A program made the position numbers and the translations under genes. From Plantago ovata (lineage: Eukaryota; Streptophyta; Magnoliopsida; Lamiales; Plantaginaceae), in NCBI GenBank assembly GCA_028274465.1, contig CM051457.1, positions 106,825,982 to 106,889,981 on the forward strand: DNA of 64,000 nt, given 5' to 3'. Below are positions 43,935 through 54,420 of this stretch, piece after piece (within the stretch, counting starts at the first letter, position 1; each line of letters begins with the position of its first letter). Under the pieces are notes generated by a model. That model was not told the DNA's origin and made no database searches. It saw only the letters and a program-made list of their open reading frames with translations.

Positions 43935-44075
43935 CCAAGCGAAGCGCTTGGAAGGGCCAAGCGGTCCGCTTCAAATTCCAGGAAGTTTTGCAGCTTCCTG
44001 GAAATTCAAGCGGAGCGCCTGGAGCCTCCCAAGCGCTCCGCTTGACCAAGCGAACCGCTTGGCGGGATCCGCTTG
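43935..44075. repeat. Palindrome array after the second ORF
   Basis: It contains CCAAGCGAAGCGCTTGG, CCAAGCGGTCCGCTT, AAGCGCTCCGCTT and CCAAGCGAACCGCTTGG. An outer inverted pair, AATTCCAGGAAG (43974-43985) with CTTCCTGGAAATT, surrounds a TTTTGCAG loop. It has the same cassette logic as the array at 41290. Confidence 0.95.
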
Positions 44076-44249
44076 GACCCTGTACCCAGATTTTCCTCGT
44101 TTTTCCATTCTTCTCACCTTTGCGCACCCGTTTTCACTTGTTTCTTGAGTCCTTTCAGGTACTACTCATATATAGGAGGTTGGACACGAACCTTTATCTC
44201 AGGGAAGTGTACTTTTTAATCCAATTTTTCATTTTCATTCAACTTTTCT

Positions 44250-44292
44250 TTGCTCGAGGACGAGCAAAAGTTTAGGTTTGGGGAGGGGGTAT
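44250..44292 (+). promoter_or_regulatory. Internal polypurine-tract-like module
   Basis: TTTGCTCGAGGACGAGCAAA, a perfect palindrome, is followed by AGTTTAGGTTTGGGGAGGGGG. The same arrangement (GCTTGAGGACAAGC then GGTTTGGTTTGGGGAG) stands at 45703-45736 directly before the right LTR, where it is the real polypurine tract. This one is about 1.4 kb too early. Confidence 0.7.
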
Positions 44293-44752
44293 TGGATTTT
44301 CAGTACTATATGCTTGTGTGGTTCGTACATGCCTGATTTTACTCAAGTTCATGTGATTTGTCGTGTTTTTTCAATTTTTTGCATGCATATCATCCCTAGA
44401 TTAGTTGTTGCACGTTGTTGTGTGTGGAGTTTATTGCCAAGTCTTTTGAACTTTTTTATTGAGTAGACTAAGTGTTTATGACCATTGGTCATATGTTGCA
44501 TCACTTTGCAAGTAGTTTGAGGCTTGTCTCGCTTGGTTTGTCACATTCGCTTGTGCACTAGCTAAGCTTAGTAGTCTCGACATCACCTCGAGTGGTGTTT
44601 CTTCTACTGCGGTTCACGATGGCCTTATGAAATGATGCATGTTGGTTGTAACCCGTGTAATTATGTACGTAAGAGGCGACAAGTTCTTCACCTCGATTAG
44701 AGATTGCCAAATGCCTAGGAAGGAGGTAGTGTGAGGTGTGCGATTCCTTGTA

Positions 44753-44977
44753 TTAAACCTATTCTATCGAATAGGTTTGGGGAGGGGGTTGCTTCGTTGA
44801 TCTTGTCTTTCGTCTTTGAGTCGTTGTAAAGCTTCCTTTTTCTTTTTTTTTTTTGTTTTGTGTCCCAACCTATTCTTTCGAATAGGTTTGGGGAGGTGTC
44901 TTTGTAAATGAGTCTTTCCCTTTTTCTTTTTCGTCTTTGTGCTCAAACCTATTCTCTCGAATAGGTCTGGGGAGGAG
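44753..44977 (+). repeat. Three hairpin-plus-purine modules
   Basis: AACCTATTC-N-TCGAATAGGTTTGGGGAGG recurs at about 44757, 44869 and 44946 with small changes in the loop. Each is a 9-bp-arm hairpin whose 3' arm runs into a GGGGAGG purine tract like that of the element's polypurine tract. Confidence 0.9.
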
Positions 44978-45007
44978 TTTTTGACACGTAGTACTGCTGG
45001 TTGCCCC

Positions 45008-45115
45008 TATACAAAAGAAAAAAAAAAGAGAAAAAGAAAAGAAGAAAAGAAAAGAAAAAAAAAGAGAAAAGAAAAGAGAAAAAAAAAAAAAAAAAAAGAA
45101 AGAAAATAAAGAATA
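45008..45115 (+). repeat. Long A/G-only tract
   Basis: About 105 bases are almost pure A and G (AAAGAAAAAAAAAAGAG-like). Mirror symmetry is partial. It might adopt triplex DNA. It lies 620 bases before the right LTR. Confidence 0.95.
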
Positions 45116-45702
45116 AGACCCAAAAGCAAAAGAAGGGTCGTCGCAAGCCAAAGCAGTCTAGTAAAGTGTCAAGTGTCATGTAAATATTTGTTATTGTGAA
45201 GTTATCGAGTTGTAAATTCTATCTTTTGTTTTGTGTCGCCTTTGTCCAAGGCCTGTTCTTGACCACCCTCATCTTTCTATTCAAGAAGTGGTTGAAAGAG
45301 GCTCATTCTTGAGAGTCTGGGTAGAATAGGGGAGTGTTATCTTTCTAAGGGAACCCTCCTTCGTTTGATGAGAGCCAGTATTGGTTCGCCCTCTCTTGAG
45401 GAAAAGTCTCGCTTGGTGAACAGTAGTAAGCCCTCGGTTTCATAGGCACGGGGCAATTGTAGTATGATAACAGGCATCATTGTGTCGTCACTGACCAGGT
45501 CCAGGTAGAAGATGTTACGTGAGACTCCTTTGTTTAACCAAGTGCACTTGAGAATGTGTATATTCGCAATCGAGGCATACTTCAACCTATTTGCATGTCA
45601 TGCTCATTTGGTTTTGTTCATAAGCATTTGGTAGATTCAATAGATTAGTTCACTTTACTTGGCATGAGACTCCTTTTGTGTTGCATTTAGGATAGTTTGT
45701 TG

Positions 45703-45736
45703 CTTGAGGACAAGCAAAGGTTTGGTTTGGGGAGTT
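45703..45736 (+). promoter_or_regulatory. Polypurine tract of the Athila-like element
   Basis: GCTTGAGGACAAGC hairpin followed by AAAGGTTTGGTTTGGGGAG ends at the first base of the right LTR, as needed to prime plus-strand synthesis. Confidence 0.8.
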
Positions 45737-47141
45737 TGATGAACGTATTTTTGACGCGTTCATCTTGTCTTTTTTACCTTCTTTTGCTGTCTTCTAGCCT
45801 TGTTTTTTGGTTAGTTTTGTAGAATAGTGTCACGTTTTGTGTTTTCTGCATTTTCAGGCACTTAGGTACGAAACGACGTTTTTGGAGCTAAAACGAGCCT
45901 TTTTGATGAAAAAAGATGGCCCAGTTGAAGCTCCCCAATCTCCGTGGCTTGTTCGTAAGTGTTTGAGCTTCAATAAGCATCGAGAAGGATGAGTCCAAGG
46001 CACCCGAGGGCCATGCGAGGGCAAAAATATTGAGTTTGAAGACAAAAATCTGCCTAGGAGCCAAGCTAAGCGCCTGGAATAGTGAAGCGCTCCGCTTCAA
46101 TTTCCAGGAGCTTTGGCACAGAAGCCAAGCGAAGCGCTTGGAGTGCCCAAAGCGCTTTGCTTGCCAAGCGCTCCGCTTGGCTTCTCCAAGCGGTCCGCTT
46201 GGCAGCGGTTAGGTTTTCGGATTTTCCTTCTTAGATCTGATCTTTGATCATTTTTTGAATATCTTTTGAACTGTAACTTGGTTTTGGAGAGCTCCTAAGC
46301 CCCAAAACTCAAAGAAAACTCAGATTACATTGTATTTTAGCTTGGGATTCAAGGTTTTGATTGGGATTCATCCTTTGTAATCATCTACGGAGAGGTTTTC
46401 TTTGCTTTCCACCGATTAGTGACAGCTTTGGTGGTAACTTGTATCACTCTCTTGTCTTGTAGTTTGATATGATGTATTCTGATTATTATTCATATGAATT
46501 GATGTCTATGTTGATGAATATGAGTAGCTAAATCTTTTGTGTTGGTGGTAGAATGTAGAATATGCATGCTATGGGTTATGTTTATGCTTACATGAGATTG
46601 TGATTCAATCTTGCTGCAAATCCCTTCATATGATTCTTAGTTGCCTATAAAATATATTCGAATTGAGTATAGTGACAAATTCTTGGTCAATGAAAGCTAT
46701 AGGATTGTATGTTAGAGATTTGCAGCATGCTAGATAAATGGTGTTGGTGACAAGCACCTCTAAAGTATTGATAGTGATCTTTTATGATGTGTGTCTTAAA
46801 GTTGCCTAGACGAGTTGCTTAGCAGACTTGATCGAAGGTTTTACGCACTGAACTTGTGAGCATATTCGTAACCCATGCATGTGTATTTGATTTCTACCAC
46901 CAACCGTTTTCCAAACTTAATTTACAACAATTTGATTTCTCGTTGCTATTGTTCAAAGGAAACGATTCTCTAAACATTTGAATTCGTTGACTGAAATTAC
47001 TTGCAAAAACCTCAAGCAAAGCCACGTTAGGTCTCGAGAGAACGACACTCGGGGACAACTTGCCATTGCACTCTAGTTTGTGTAGTGATAAGTGTTCTTA
47101 GGCTTTTAAACAAATTTAATTGGTGAAAAACGACATCATCA
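45737..47141 (+). repeat. Right LTR of the Athila-like element
   Basis: 1405 bp, about 98.6% identical by eye to the left LTR. It carries the same palindrome cassette at about 46062-46203; one site reads GCGAAGCGCTT here but GCGAAGAGCTT in the left LTR, so a palindrome was broken on the left or restored on the right. Confidence 0.92.
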
Positions 47142-47740
47142 AAAGACCCGGCCGCAATAGAACTCGTCACTACTATCGGTCAGATAGCGTCCCCAGATGA
47201 ACGTATGGAGCTGAGAACTGCAGGCCTGACAGGAATGGATATCGTATTCGGCATATCTGGAACCCTACCCCTATTCGAGTGTACAGCAGCGCCACTGGTG
47301 GAAGGATCTCAGAGGGAAACGTCTTGTGGGTTCATGACCCCTTTACCCTTGGAGTCAGAGGAGGGGTTAGGCTGAGATACACCCCGCGAATTGGAGGGAC
47401 GTGCTGCGCTAGACAGATTGATGCCTCGCGCCCGTGGTCAACTCTGAGCCGCCTCTCGCCATTGGGCTATGAGACGAGCACCTTCAAGAGTATTTGGAAG
47501 TATAGTATCTCATAAGCAGCATCTGGATGTACGGGTGGTTCCGTGACACCCACGCTCGCACGAGAACCACGGGCACCTGCTGCGATGGGTTGTGGATTGG
47601 CAACCGGCTAACTACCACGGCGATGAATGGGAGACCTCCTCCGTCTCTGACGCCTAGGAGGACTGGAATCCTCCACTACACCGCCATAGCTAAACTAAGA
47701 TTGACCGTTGGAATCACTTCCCTCTCCAGAAGACATTGCA
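47142..47740 (-). pseudogene. Tat-like retroelement antisense ORF, N-terminal part
   Basis: On the minus strand an ATG near 47736 opens MSSGEGSDSNGQS, then an in-frame stop. Pieces in shifting frames continue: EDSSPPRRQRRRRSPIHRRG, ANPQPIAAGARGSRASVGV, NLSSAARPSNSRGVSQPNPS and GVMNPQDVSL. It is Ser-, Arg- and Pro-rich, like the N-terminus of such proteins, and reads towards the C-terminal part at 36587-37257. Several stops make it a pseudogene even without the Athila insertion. Confidence 0.5.
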
Positions 47741-48552
47741 AGAAGAATAAACCAAATGTTAATAATCAAGATGATGAAAGGAGAAGCAATATCTTCTCCA
47801 ACAATCGAGAAGGAAGAAATTACGTCCAAGAGTAGATGTTTACTTACTGATGGAGAATTAGTTGAGTAAGGAGGCAGACAGCGAAGAAAGACAACGAGAA
47901 GAATTGTGACAGAACTTTATGATCGAACTTGGTGAAGAAGAGAAACGAGCCGGAGAAGCAATCGAAGACAAAGAAGAAAGAAGAATTCAACTAATCCTTT
48001 TCAGGAGTGAAGAATTGCAGAATTGTGAAGATGATCCGTAACCCTAGAAAGGAATTCGCCTTTTATAGGGAAGCATTGATGAGGCGTCTTTTCAAGAAAA
48101 GTTTGAATTTACCAAAGAGACCCGACTTTACGAACTAGACGTCACCCTTCCTAGGAAGTCGTGACGATCCAGATACTAAAGTCAACAGAGATGCGACGAC
48201 TCACGAAGAAGACGGGTCACTACGTTTGAACCAATATGATTTCTCGCCAGAAAGACGAGCATTGGCGCGACGACACGTGTCCAACCATGCGACAATTCCT
48301 ATTGGCTAACTGAAAGGGGGATAAAGGGAAGAATGGATGCTGCACACGGGGACGCCAGATAAATGGAGAAATTCCCGCCCAAATATTCAAACAGACAAAG
48401 AGGAATTGACACAAGAAGAGCAGACACCGCGTACAAGCAAGAATCACATAAAGAAATCAAGCATGGGAACACGAAGAATCCAACGCAAAAGAAGATCAAG
48501 ACTTGTAGTTCATTACTCATCTCACTGATGACTAAGAACTGGGGGGACTATA
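47741..48552. other. Tat-like element interior next to its LTR
   Basis: No clear protein is visible. A polypurine-like AACTGGGGGGAC occurs at 48537-48548, two to four bases before the LTR. The region 47850-48050 is A/G-rich and may be the leader of the minus-strand ORF. Confidence 0.45.
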
Positions 48553-49346
48553 TGATATGACATGGAATATCACCCCCGCATCGCCTGTGCCCGATCTCAG
48601 GGCCAGGGGCTACGCAGAGAAGACTTATGAAGATTCTGGCTATGGTCATGTCATCTAAGCCCCGAAGAATGACCCGCAGGAAAGGTTCCACCACGTGGCT
48701 TAGTACGCGGGATGAAGACCTACGAAAGAGAGCCCTTGGACGAGTACGTGGAAAGAAGGCCCGCAGGAAAGAGCTCATTACGCAGCTGAGTACGCGGAAA
48801 GAAAACCTACAGACCAGAACCTAAGTCATTGGCCTGGCCCGCAAGACCAAGTCTCCCTCCGTAAGGCAAGGCCAGGAAGACCTGCGCATAGGGAGCAATG
48901 TTGAAGACCGCATCTGCGTAGCGGAAGATTACCCGCATGGCGGATGCCTTGTCTGCGGCTAGCAGACAAGAACTACAGAAGAGCAGAGCAGAAAGCCGGA
49001 AAACATGGAAGAAGGGTCCCGATATGGTTGCTTCTATATATAGAGGCCTTGGGGTCTCATTTTGAGGTAACACTCACTCTCTATCACAATATACATCTCT
49101 CTAAACAGCTATTCCATAGCTCAAGTGAAGTCTTGCACTGATTCGTCCAAGGCAAGCCAGTCAAAAAGAATCTAACTCCCTTTTCCCCTAAGCGCGCAGG
49201 TACCCGCAACCTCCTGATGTGAAGATTCTTCTTGGTTTCTACCCTTCCATAGCTAAGCCACCGATGTCTTAGTATAATACCATTCGTAATGGCACTACCA
49301 GATTGAGATATACATATTTGGTTATATCAGTACGTAATTATTAACA
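48553..49346 (+). repeat. LTR of a Tat-like gypsy element (approximate ends)
   Basis: The segment begins TGATATGACATGG right after a polypurine tract and ends ATTATTAACA. It is rich in CGCAG/CCCGCA words and has a TATATATA promoter motif at about 49036, followed by a plausible transcription start. This is LTR composition. The polypurine tract on its left makes it the 3' LTR of a + strand element. I do not see the second LTR in the window, so the element is truncated on the left. Confidence 0.6.
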
Positions 49347-49479
49347 TCTCCGCTCTCATCCCTCCCTTTCGGAACTCTTCCACTCTTATAAGTTTCGCAG
49401 CCCCCCTTCCGGTGATTCCTCCAATCCATTTATTTGGCTTGCCTCTTCTAAAAGTTGCTGCTAAATGACGTAGTTAAAG

Positions 49480-50530
49480 GCCGGATCTTTAAGCGCTGTT
49501 AAAAGACTAAGATTTTCCAGGTCAAATTTGTTGTCATCCTTCCTTCCATGATGCTCTTAATTTCCCGCACCAATGCCATGTGCTTCCATGCTACTAATTC
49601 TCCCTATTCAGACAATTAACCACATAATTTGGTCAGATTGTATAATAATCTTAGTAAAGTTAAGGATCTTACAAAGGATGAGTCCTGCTTTTATAGCAAC
49701 AAGTTCTGTCATATTATTTATAGTTCTTCCTATAAATGCAGAGAGAGCAATGACCAAATCACCATCACAATTTATTACTCCCTCCATCCCGATAATAAGC
49801 CTACGTTTGCTTTTTGCACGGTTTTAATGAATGGTTTTAGTGAAAATAAAGAAGTGTAAAAGTGGGTTCCACATTTAAAATAATATAGATGGGTTGTGGG
49901 GTACTTTCCAAAAATAGAAACGTAAAGAATTGTCTAGGACATCCGAAAAAGAAATACGTAAAGAATTGATTGGAAAAGATGGGTATAATGCAACCTATAC
50001 CTAGCTTGCATTACCATTTTCCAGTTGGTCAGAACCATCTGTATTCAAGCTAACAAAGTCATGTTGAGGCTTAATCCAATTGCAAGAACTTGGATACTTA
50101 CCATGATACTTACCAGGTTTTGTGATGGGCTTTTACTTGATAGGAATGTGTCTCTTGATATCTTAAGAAGTTCATTTCTCAACTGAGCACAAGAGATTGG
50201 TTTTTGAGCAAACAATTTAGCATTTCTCTCATTCCAGATAATCCATAGACAATTAAGTATGATTAATTGATTAGGATTGTTGGAATTTTCCTGAAAAACT
50301 AAAGAAAATAGAGAAGCATGCAGGTGTGGAGGAAAAACTTTTTGTCTTAATTCTCTAAAACATATGCAATCAAATAAAAGATGTTGTAATGTTTCATTTT
50401 ATCTTCTGCATAGTGTACAAATAGGATCATCTATAATGTGATGTTTAAAGAGCCTCTCAGCAGTAGGTAATCTATTGTAAAGAGCTGTCCAAATAAGAAA
50501 AATTAGCAGTATGCTTGTTTACCGAGTTGA
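49480..50530 (-). pseudogene. LINE remnant (zf-RVT and RNase H regions)
   Basis: On the minus strand, from about 50500 down, pieces read ALYNRLPTAERLFKHHIIDD, PICTLCRR, NETLQHLLFDCICFRELRQK and LNCLWIIWNERNAKLFAQKP: the zinc-binding domain of an L1-type plant LINE. Further on, beyond a small MITE, 49775-49600 reads VIALSAFIGRTINNMTELVA and TKIIIQSDQIMWLIV, an RNase H domain. Stops and shifts make it inactive. Confidence 0.75.
49778..49985. mobile_element. Stowaway-like MITE, right end degenerate
   Basis: CTCCCTCCATCCCGATAATAAG follows TA, a Stowaway/mariner type left end. It interrupts the LINE RNase H region. The right end near 49985 (GATGGGTATAATG) only loosely matches the reverse of the left end, so that border is approximate. 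Confidence 0.6.
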
Positions 50531-51617
50531 TGATAACGTGCAAATGTTACAATCAACAATACAATTACAGGGTTAGTAATGTTGACCAAACTTAGTGAGG
50601 TCCCTAAAAAAAAAGACTGAACACAGTGAGGAACCGAATAATTCACATAATTAATTATACAATATTAAATACTCAGTGAGGAGTACTAGATTGCATTACA
50701 AGTGCACAGATCGATCTACTCCACGGATAATATGACAAGCGGTTAAGGTAAAAATTTGACCATTACCACATGTGCTCATCCTTAGTTACCCTACCCTCTG
50801 ATAATGTTTGTTGGTCCTTTTAAACGACGAAAGTTTGAAAAGACTATTCACCCCCCCTCTAGTCTTTTATTGTTGTTAAACAAAGTAAATCATCAGCAAA
50901 TGCTTCAATAGGTTGTATTTTTTTTCAGAAAACAAGATACATCATAAGCGGTAAAACTAACCTATCTAGCACCTACTCTAAGTCTTCAGCAAACGTTCCT
51001 CTTTTACAATGTCCTTAAAATTCTAAATTCCTATGGACCTTAAGAGTACTAGTTACTGGACTTTCCTTAATTTAGCATGGTTAATTGCTCATCAAAATTA
51101 CAAGTTTCCTAACAATGTTGTTGTACATATGTTAGAGCCATTAGAGCACGCTTCTTAACAGAGCAGCCTACAATATACTCAATAAATATCTTAATTTTCT
51201 CTAGTAATTCCTCCACACGGTATATTTTGATGTTTTGATTACAAGTAATTAGTTGGTATTTTGATTAGTTGTAATTAATTGATATTTTGATTACAAGTAG
51301 CTAATTAGAGCACTTCTTATGGAGGCTTTTTTTTAGGCTTAAAACTCCAATTAATCCCAAAAATGCCTCCAATGGGAGCTTTTTTGGGCTACTAAGGCTA
51401 CTAATTAGTAGTCCTCAATTAAGCTCTAAAGCATTTAAAAGTAATGCTTTAATTATAATTTTATTAGAAAACTGTAATAAAGAAGTTACATGGGACCCAT
51501 ATATAAGGTCTAATTAAGCCCCAAACTATTGAAGACTTCAATTTGGGAGGAGTTTTTTTGGGCTTATTGGGCTTATATGTTTAAAGACACAATTAACCCC
51601 TACCGAATGAGACAGGA
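50531..51617. other. Non-coding spacer
   Basis: I see no gene. The phrase TTAGTTG-TATTTTGATTA is repeated with drift at about 51228-51298. A stretch at 51310-51600 rich in TTTTTTTGGGCT and inverted AGCCC words may be a decayed MITE. Confidence 0.45.
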
Positions 51618-52220
51618 CACTACAAGGAAAACTGGTTTTAGCGACGGATTCCATCCGTCGCTAAAGGTCAACGATCCGTCGCTACAGACGATTAGCAACG
51701 GACTCTCCGTTGCTAAATAGGACGTTGCGAAAAGTGGCGTCGCTAAAATAAATAGCGACGGTTAAACCTATCCGTCGCCAGATAATAGCGACGGATAAAC
51801 CTATTCGTCTCCCTAGTGGTCGTTGACCATTATGAAGACGGAATAACTCCGTCGCTATTATTTGGCGACGGATGGGTTTAACCGTCGCTAAAAGGATGTG
51901 ACACGTGTCCTTCCGTGGCCTAGTGTTGAGGGCGACGGATAGAGTAATCCGTCGCTATATTTTATATATATATATTTTTTTTAATTTCTATTATTATTTT
52001 CATATTATGTTTGTTATTGAGTTAAAATTGAATATGCCAGAGATTTATATACGATGATTGACGGTACGAAACTAAAAATTTCATTCAACAAACTAAAATA
52101 GTACGTATAGAAATACTAAAATGTACGAACATAAACATAAATACTAAAATGTACGTACAAAAATACTAAATGTAAAAAAAAAAAAAAAATTCTAAACATT
52201 TCATTCAACAAACTAAAAAT

Positions 52221-52962
52221 TTATATGTCCTCCCAATACTGCTTCCACAGGGGCCACTCCTCCTCCCCAATCCACCCCGGCTTCTTCCCCGATGCCTTGA
52301 TCTTGGCGACCTTCTTCCGGAAGGCTTCGGAACCTTCATGTTCGAAAGCAGACCACAGCTCCGACTTGAACTTGTTGGGGAGGAAGAACTTCTCCTACAT
52401 TTCAGAAAGTATACAAAATTCAGACTAACATATATATAACACGGTGACTAACATCACCCAAACAATTCCACATTGTCCTATTTCAACTAGCACACGGTGA
52501 CTAACATATCACCCAAACAATTGCACATTGTCCTATTTTCAACTAACACACGGTGACTAACATATCACCTAAGTAATTGAGAACATACCACTTAAACCAT
52601 AAGATAAGAAGAAAGATTACTAACCTCTAGAGCATTCCAAATCTCCGCCTTCCGCTCCGAAGTGAAAGTAGCCACTGGGCTCCAAGTGGTGGGAGAGCCA
52701 CTTTCTTCGTGGATTCCTTGCTGATGAACTTTGTAGCATCCCTCGGCATCAACCTGTTGCAATAACATACACAAATTAATCCAACTAAATAAAACATACA
52801 ATACCAAGTAAAGACCTATTCATGTACTTACACATGCCCAGTCATGGGCTAGACGACGAGCTATTCATTCACCCGCTCACCCGCCATGTACACCTCCCCC
52901 GTGTACCCATCATCCGGCAGGTTTGCAAACATGTTTGGGCCATCGACGTTCATTGTCTGTAC
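52221..52962 (-). pseudogene. CACTA element B accessory ORF
   Basis: Minus-strand pieces: MNVDGPNMFANLPDDGYTGE (near 52955), interrupted by a stop after ERVNE near 52862; an exon 52625-52753 (VDAEGCYKVHQQGIHEESGS, RKAEIWNALE, 43 residues); and a last exon 52221-52394 (FLPNKFKSELWSAFEHEGSE ... EEWPLWKQYWEDI, 57 residues and stop). Splice borders are good. The short Trp-rich, basic exons suggest a Transposase_24-like accessory protein, but the match is weak. The stop makes it a likely pseudogene. Confidence 0.5.
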
Positions 52963-53269
52963 GCATAAAATTGAAGTTTGAACCATGATAATTTGTAACA
53001 AAAAATAAAGTCTAACTTGTCAAATAACTTATCTTAAGGTGAGTATATATACAACTCCTTACGAATATATGGTTTACATGATTACCGCAATACAAACTTT
53101 CATTGTTTTTCAAGACCCCAACTACACTTGATTGTTAGTTAACTTATTGTCACTTAATAAGTATAGAAGAGGACTCGGAAAGCAAGGAAAGTTTGTAATG
53201 TTTACTCTATGGATACCAGGAAATAAAGTCCATTTATTAGTAGGCCACGCGATGAGAATGAGTGAAATA

Positions 53270-53321
53270 GGCCGGCACAGTAACAACAGCATTAGAAATA
53301 TTGTTGTTACGGTGCCTGCCT
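53270..53321. repeat. Conserved imperfect hairpin in CACTA element B
   Basis: GGCAC-A-GTAACAAC and GTTGTTAC-G-GTGCC are arms around the loop AGCATTAGAAATATT. An equivalent hairpin is in element C (61329-61377) with GGTAC/GTACC arms, the same A/G mismatch and the same loop core CATTAGAAAT. Confidence 0.85.
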
Positions 53322-53440
53322 AGCTACTACAATCATTCACAACACAAGGTCATATTTAATCAAACTTGTAGAAATGTAGTATATTAATAATGTAGTATAT
53401 TAATGATGAGAAGATGAAGAATTGTGGTGGTACAAATATA

Positions 53441-53508
53441 ATATAGAAGAAGCAGGCACAAGAAAGACTTATTATTCTTTCTTGTGCCTGCTTCTGCTTC
53501 TTCTATAT
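53441..53508. repeat. Long hairpin in CACTA element B
   Basis: ATATAGAAGAAGCAGGCAC followed by AAGAAAGA pairs with the reverse segment at 53475-53508, leaving a 6-base bulge (TGCTTC) and a short loop near 53470. The arms match almost perfectly over about 26 bp. Confidence 0.9.
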
Positions 53509-53524
53509 TTATCAATATAAGTCC

Positions 53525-54420
53525 TCTAGTGTGTTCAGTTAAATACAATCAGTTCGCTTAAATGTCAGTAAGGCTTGCCAATGGGTGCAAACCAATAAAA
53601 AGCTTACTGATCGACAGTAAACGTATAGTATTAGTTATCACCCAATGTAAGCCTAATCCAACACTTCCAAACTAATATATGTATATCATCATCACACCTA
53701 TTCACTTCAATGAAAAACAAACTTTTATGTGTGTTCAGTCAAATACAATCAGTTCGATTAAATGTCGGGGAGACTTTTCTATGGGACCTAACCAATGTAA
53801 CGCTCACTGGTCGATAGTAAGCATATACTATTAGTTAGGGCCCAAGAAAAATCTTACCAACATACAGAAACCGATTATAATAGCATCATCACACTTTATA
53901 GCTTATATAACATATTAATCAAACTTAATCCAACTTAATTCAAAATTTGACAAAATATTAAGCAAATTTAACAAAAAATTACTCAAAATAAACATTAATA
54001 ATTAAATTAAGTACATAACGTAATTAACATTATTATTAATCTATTCATTAACAATATTATAATTAACAGAACTAACTACGCATAATTTTAATCTAATTTA
54101 TTAATCAAACTAACTAGGCAGAACTAACTACACATAATACTCTAACTTTATTAACGAAAAATTAACCAAAATTACTCAACCAATTTTATTTAAATAAATT
54201 AATCTAGCTCATACTAATTACAGTTAACATAATCAATTAACAATATCTAATTAATTCAAACTAATTTATAATATTACAAAATAAATTCAAAATAATTATT
54301 TAAAATGATTCTTGCTATACAACATATATAATCTAACGATTGACAACTAGAAAAATCATAACTAAGCACAAAAATTAAAAAGCCCCAAAAATTAGGGTTA
54401 GAGTTCTAACCTTCTATTTG
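53525..54420. other. AT-rich interior of CACTA element B
   Basis: A roughly 190-bp unit (AGTTAAATACAATCAGTTCG onward) occurs twice with drift at about 53535 and 53735. The part from 54180 to 54420 aligns in reverse with 59780-60010 in element C. No exon is visible. Confidence 0.5.

Larger units (their letters stand above)
37258..47141 (+). mobile_element. Athila-like Ty3/gypsy retrotransposon, complete ends, non-autonomous
   Basis: LTRs of 1404 and 1405 bp (37258-38661 and 45737-47141) start TGATGAACG and end CATCATCA, and are flanked by the 5-bp duplication AAAGA (37253-37257 and 47142-47146). The primer site TTGGCGCCGTTGCCGGGGA (tRNA-Asp type) starts at 38664. The interior has gag-protease (38805-41110), a palindrome array, a second ORF (42360-43571), a second palindrome array and purine-tract modules. 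Reverse transcriptase, RNase H and integrase are absent. By eye the LTRs differ at about 20 positions, roughly 1.4%, so insertion is recent. Confidence 0.92.

Noticed and set aside
45001..45183. Lys-rich small protein
   Set aside because: It is the translation of the A/G-only tract; low complexity and no conservation evidence.
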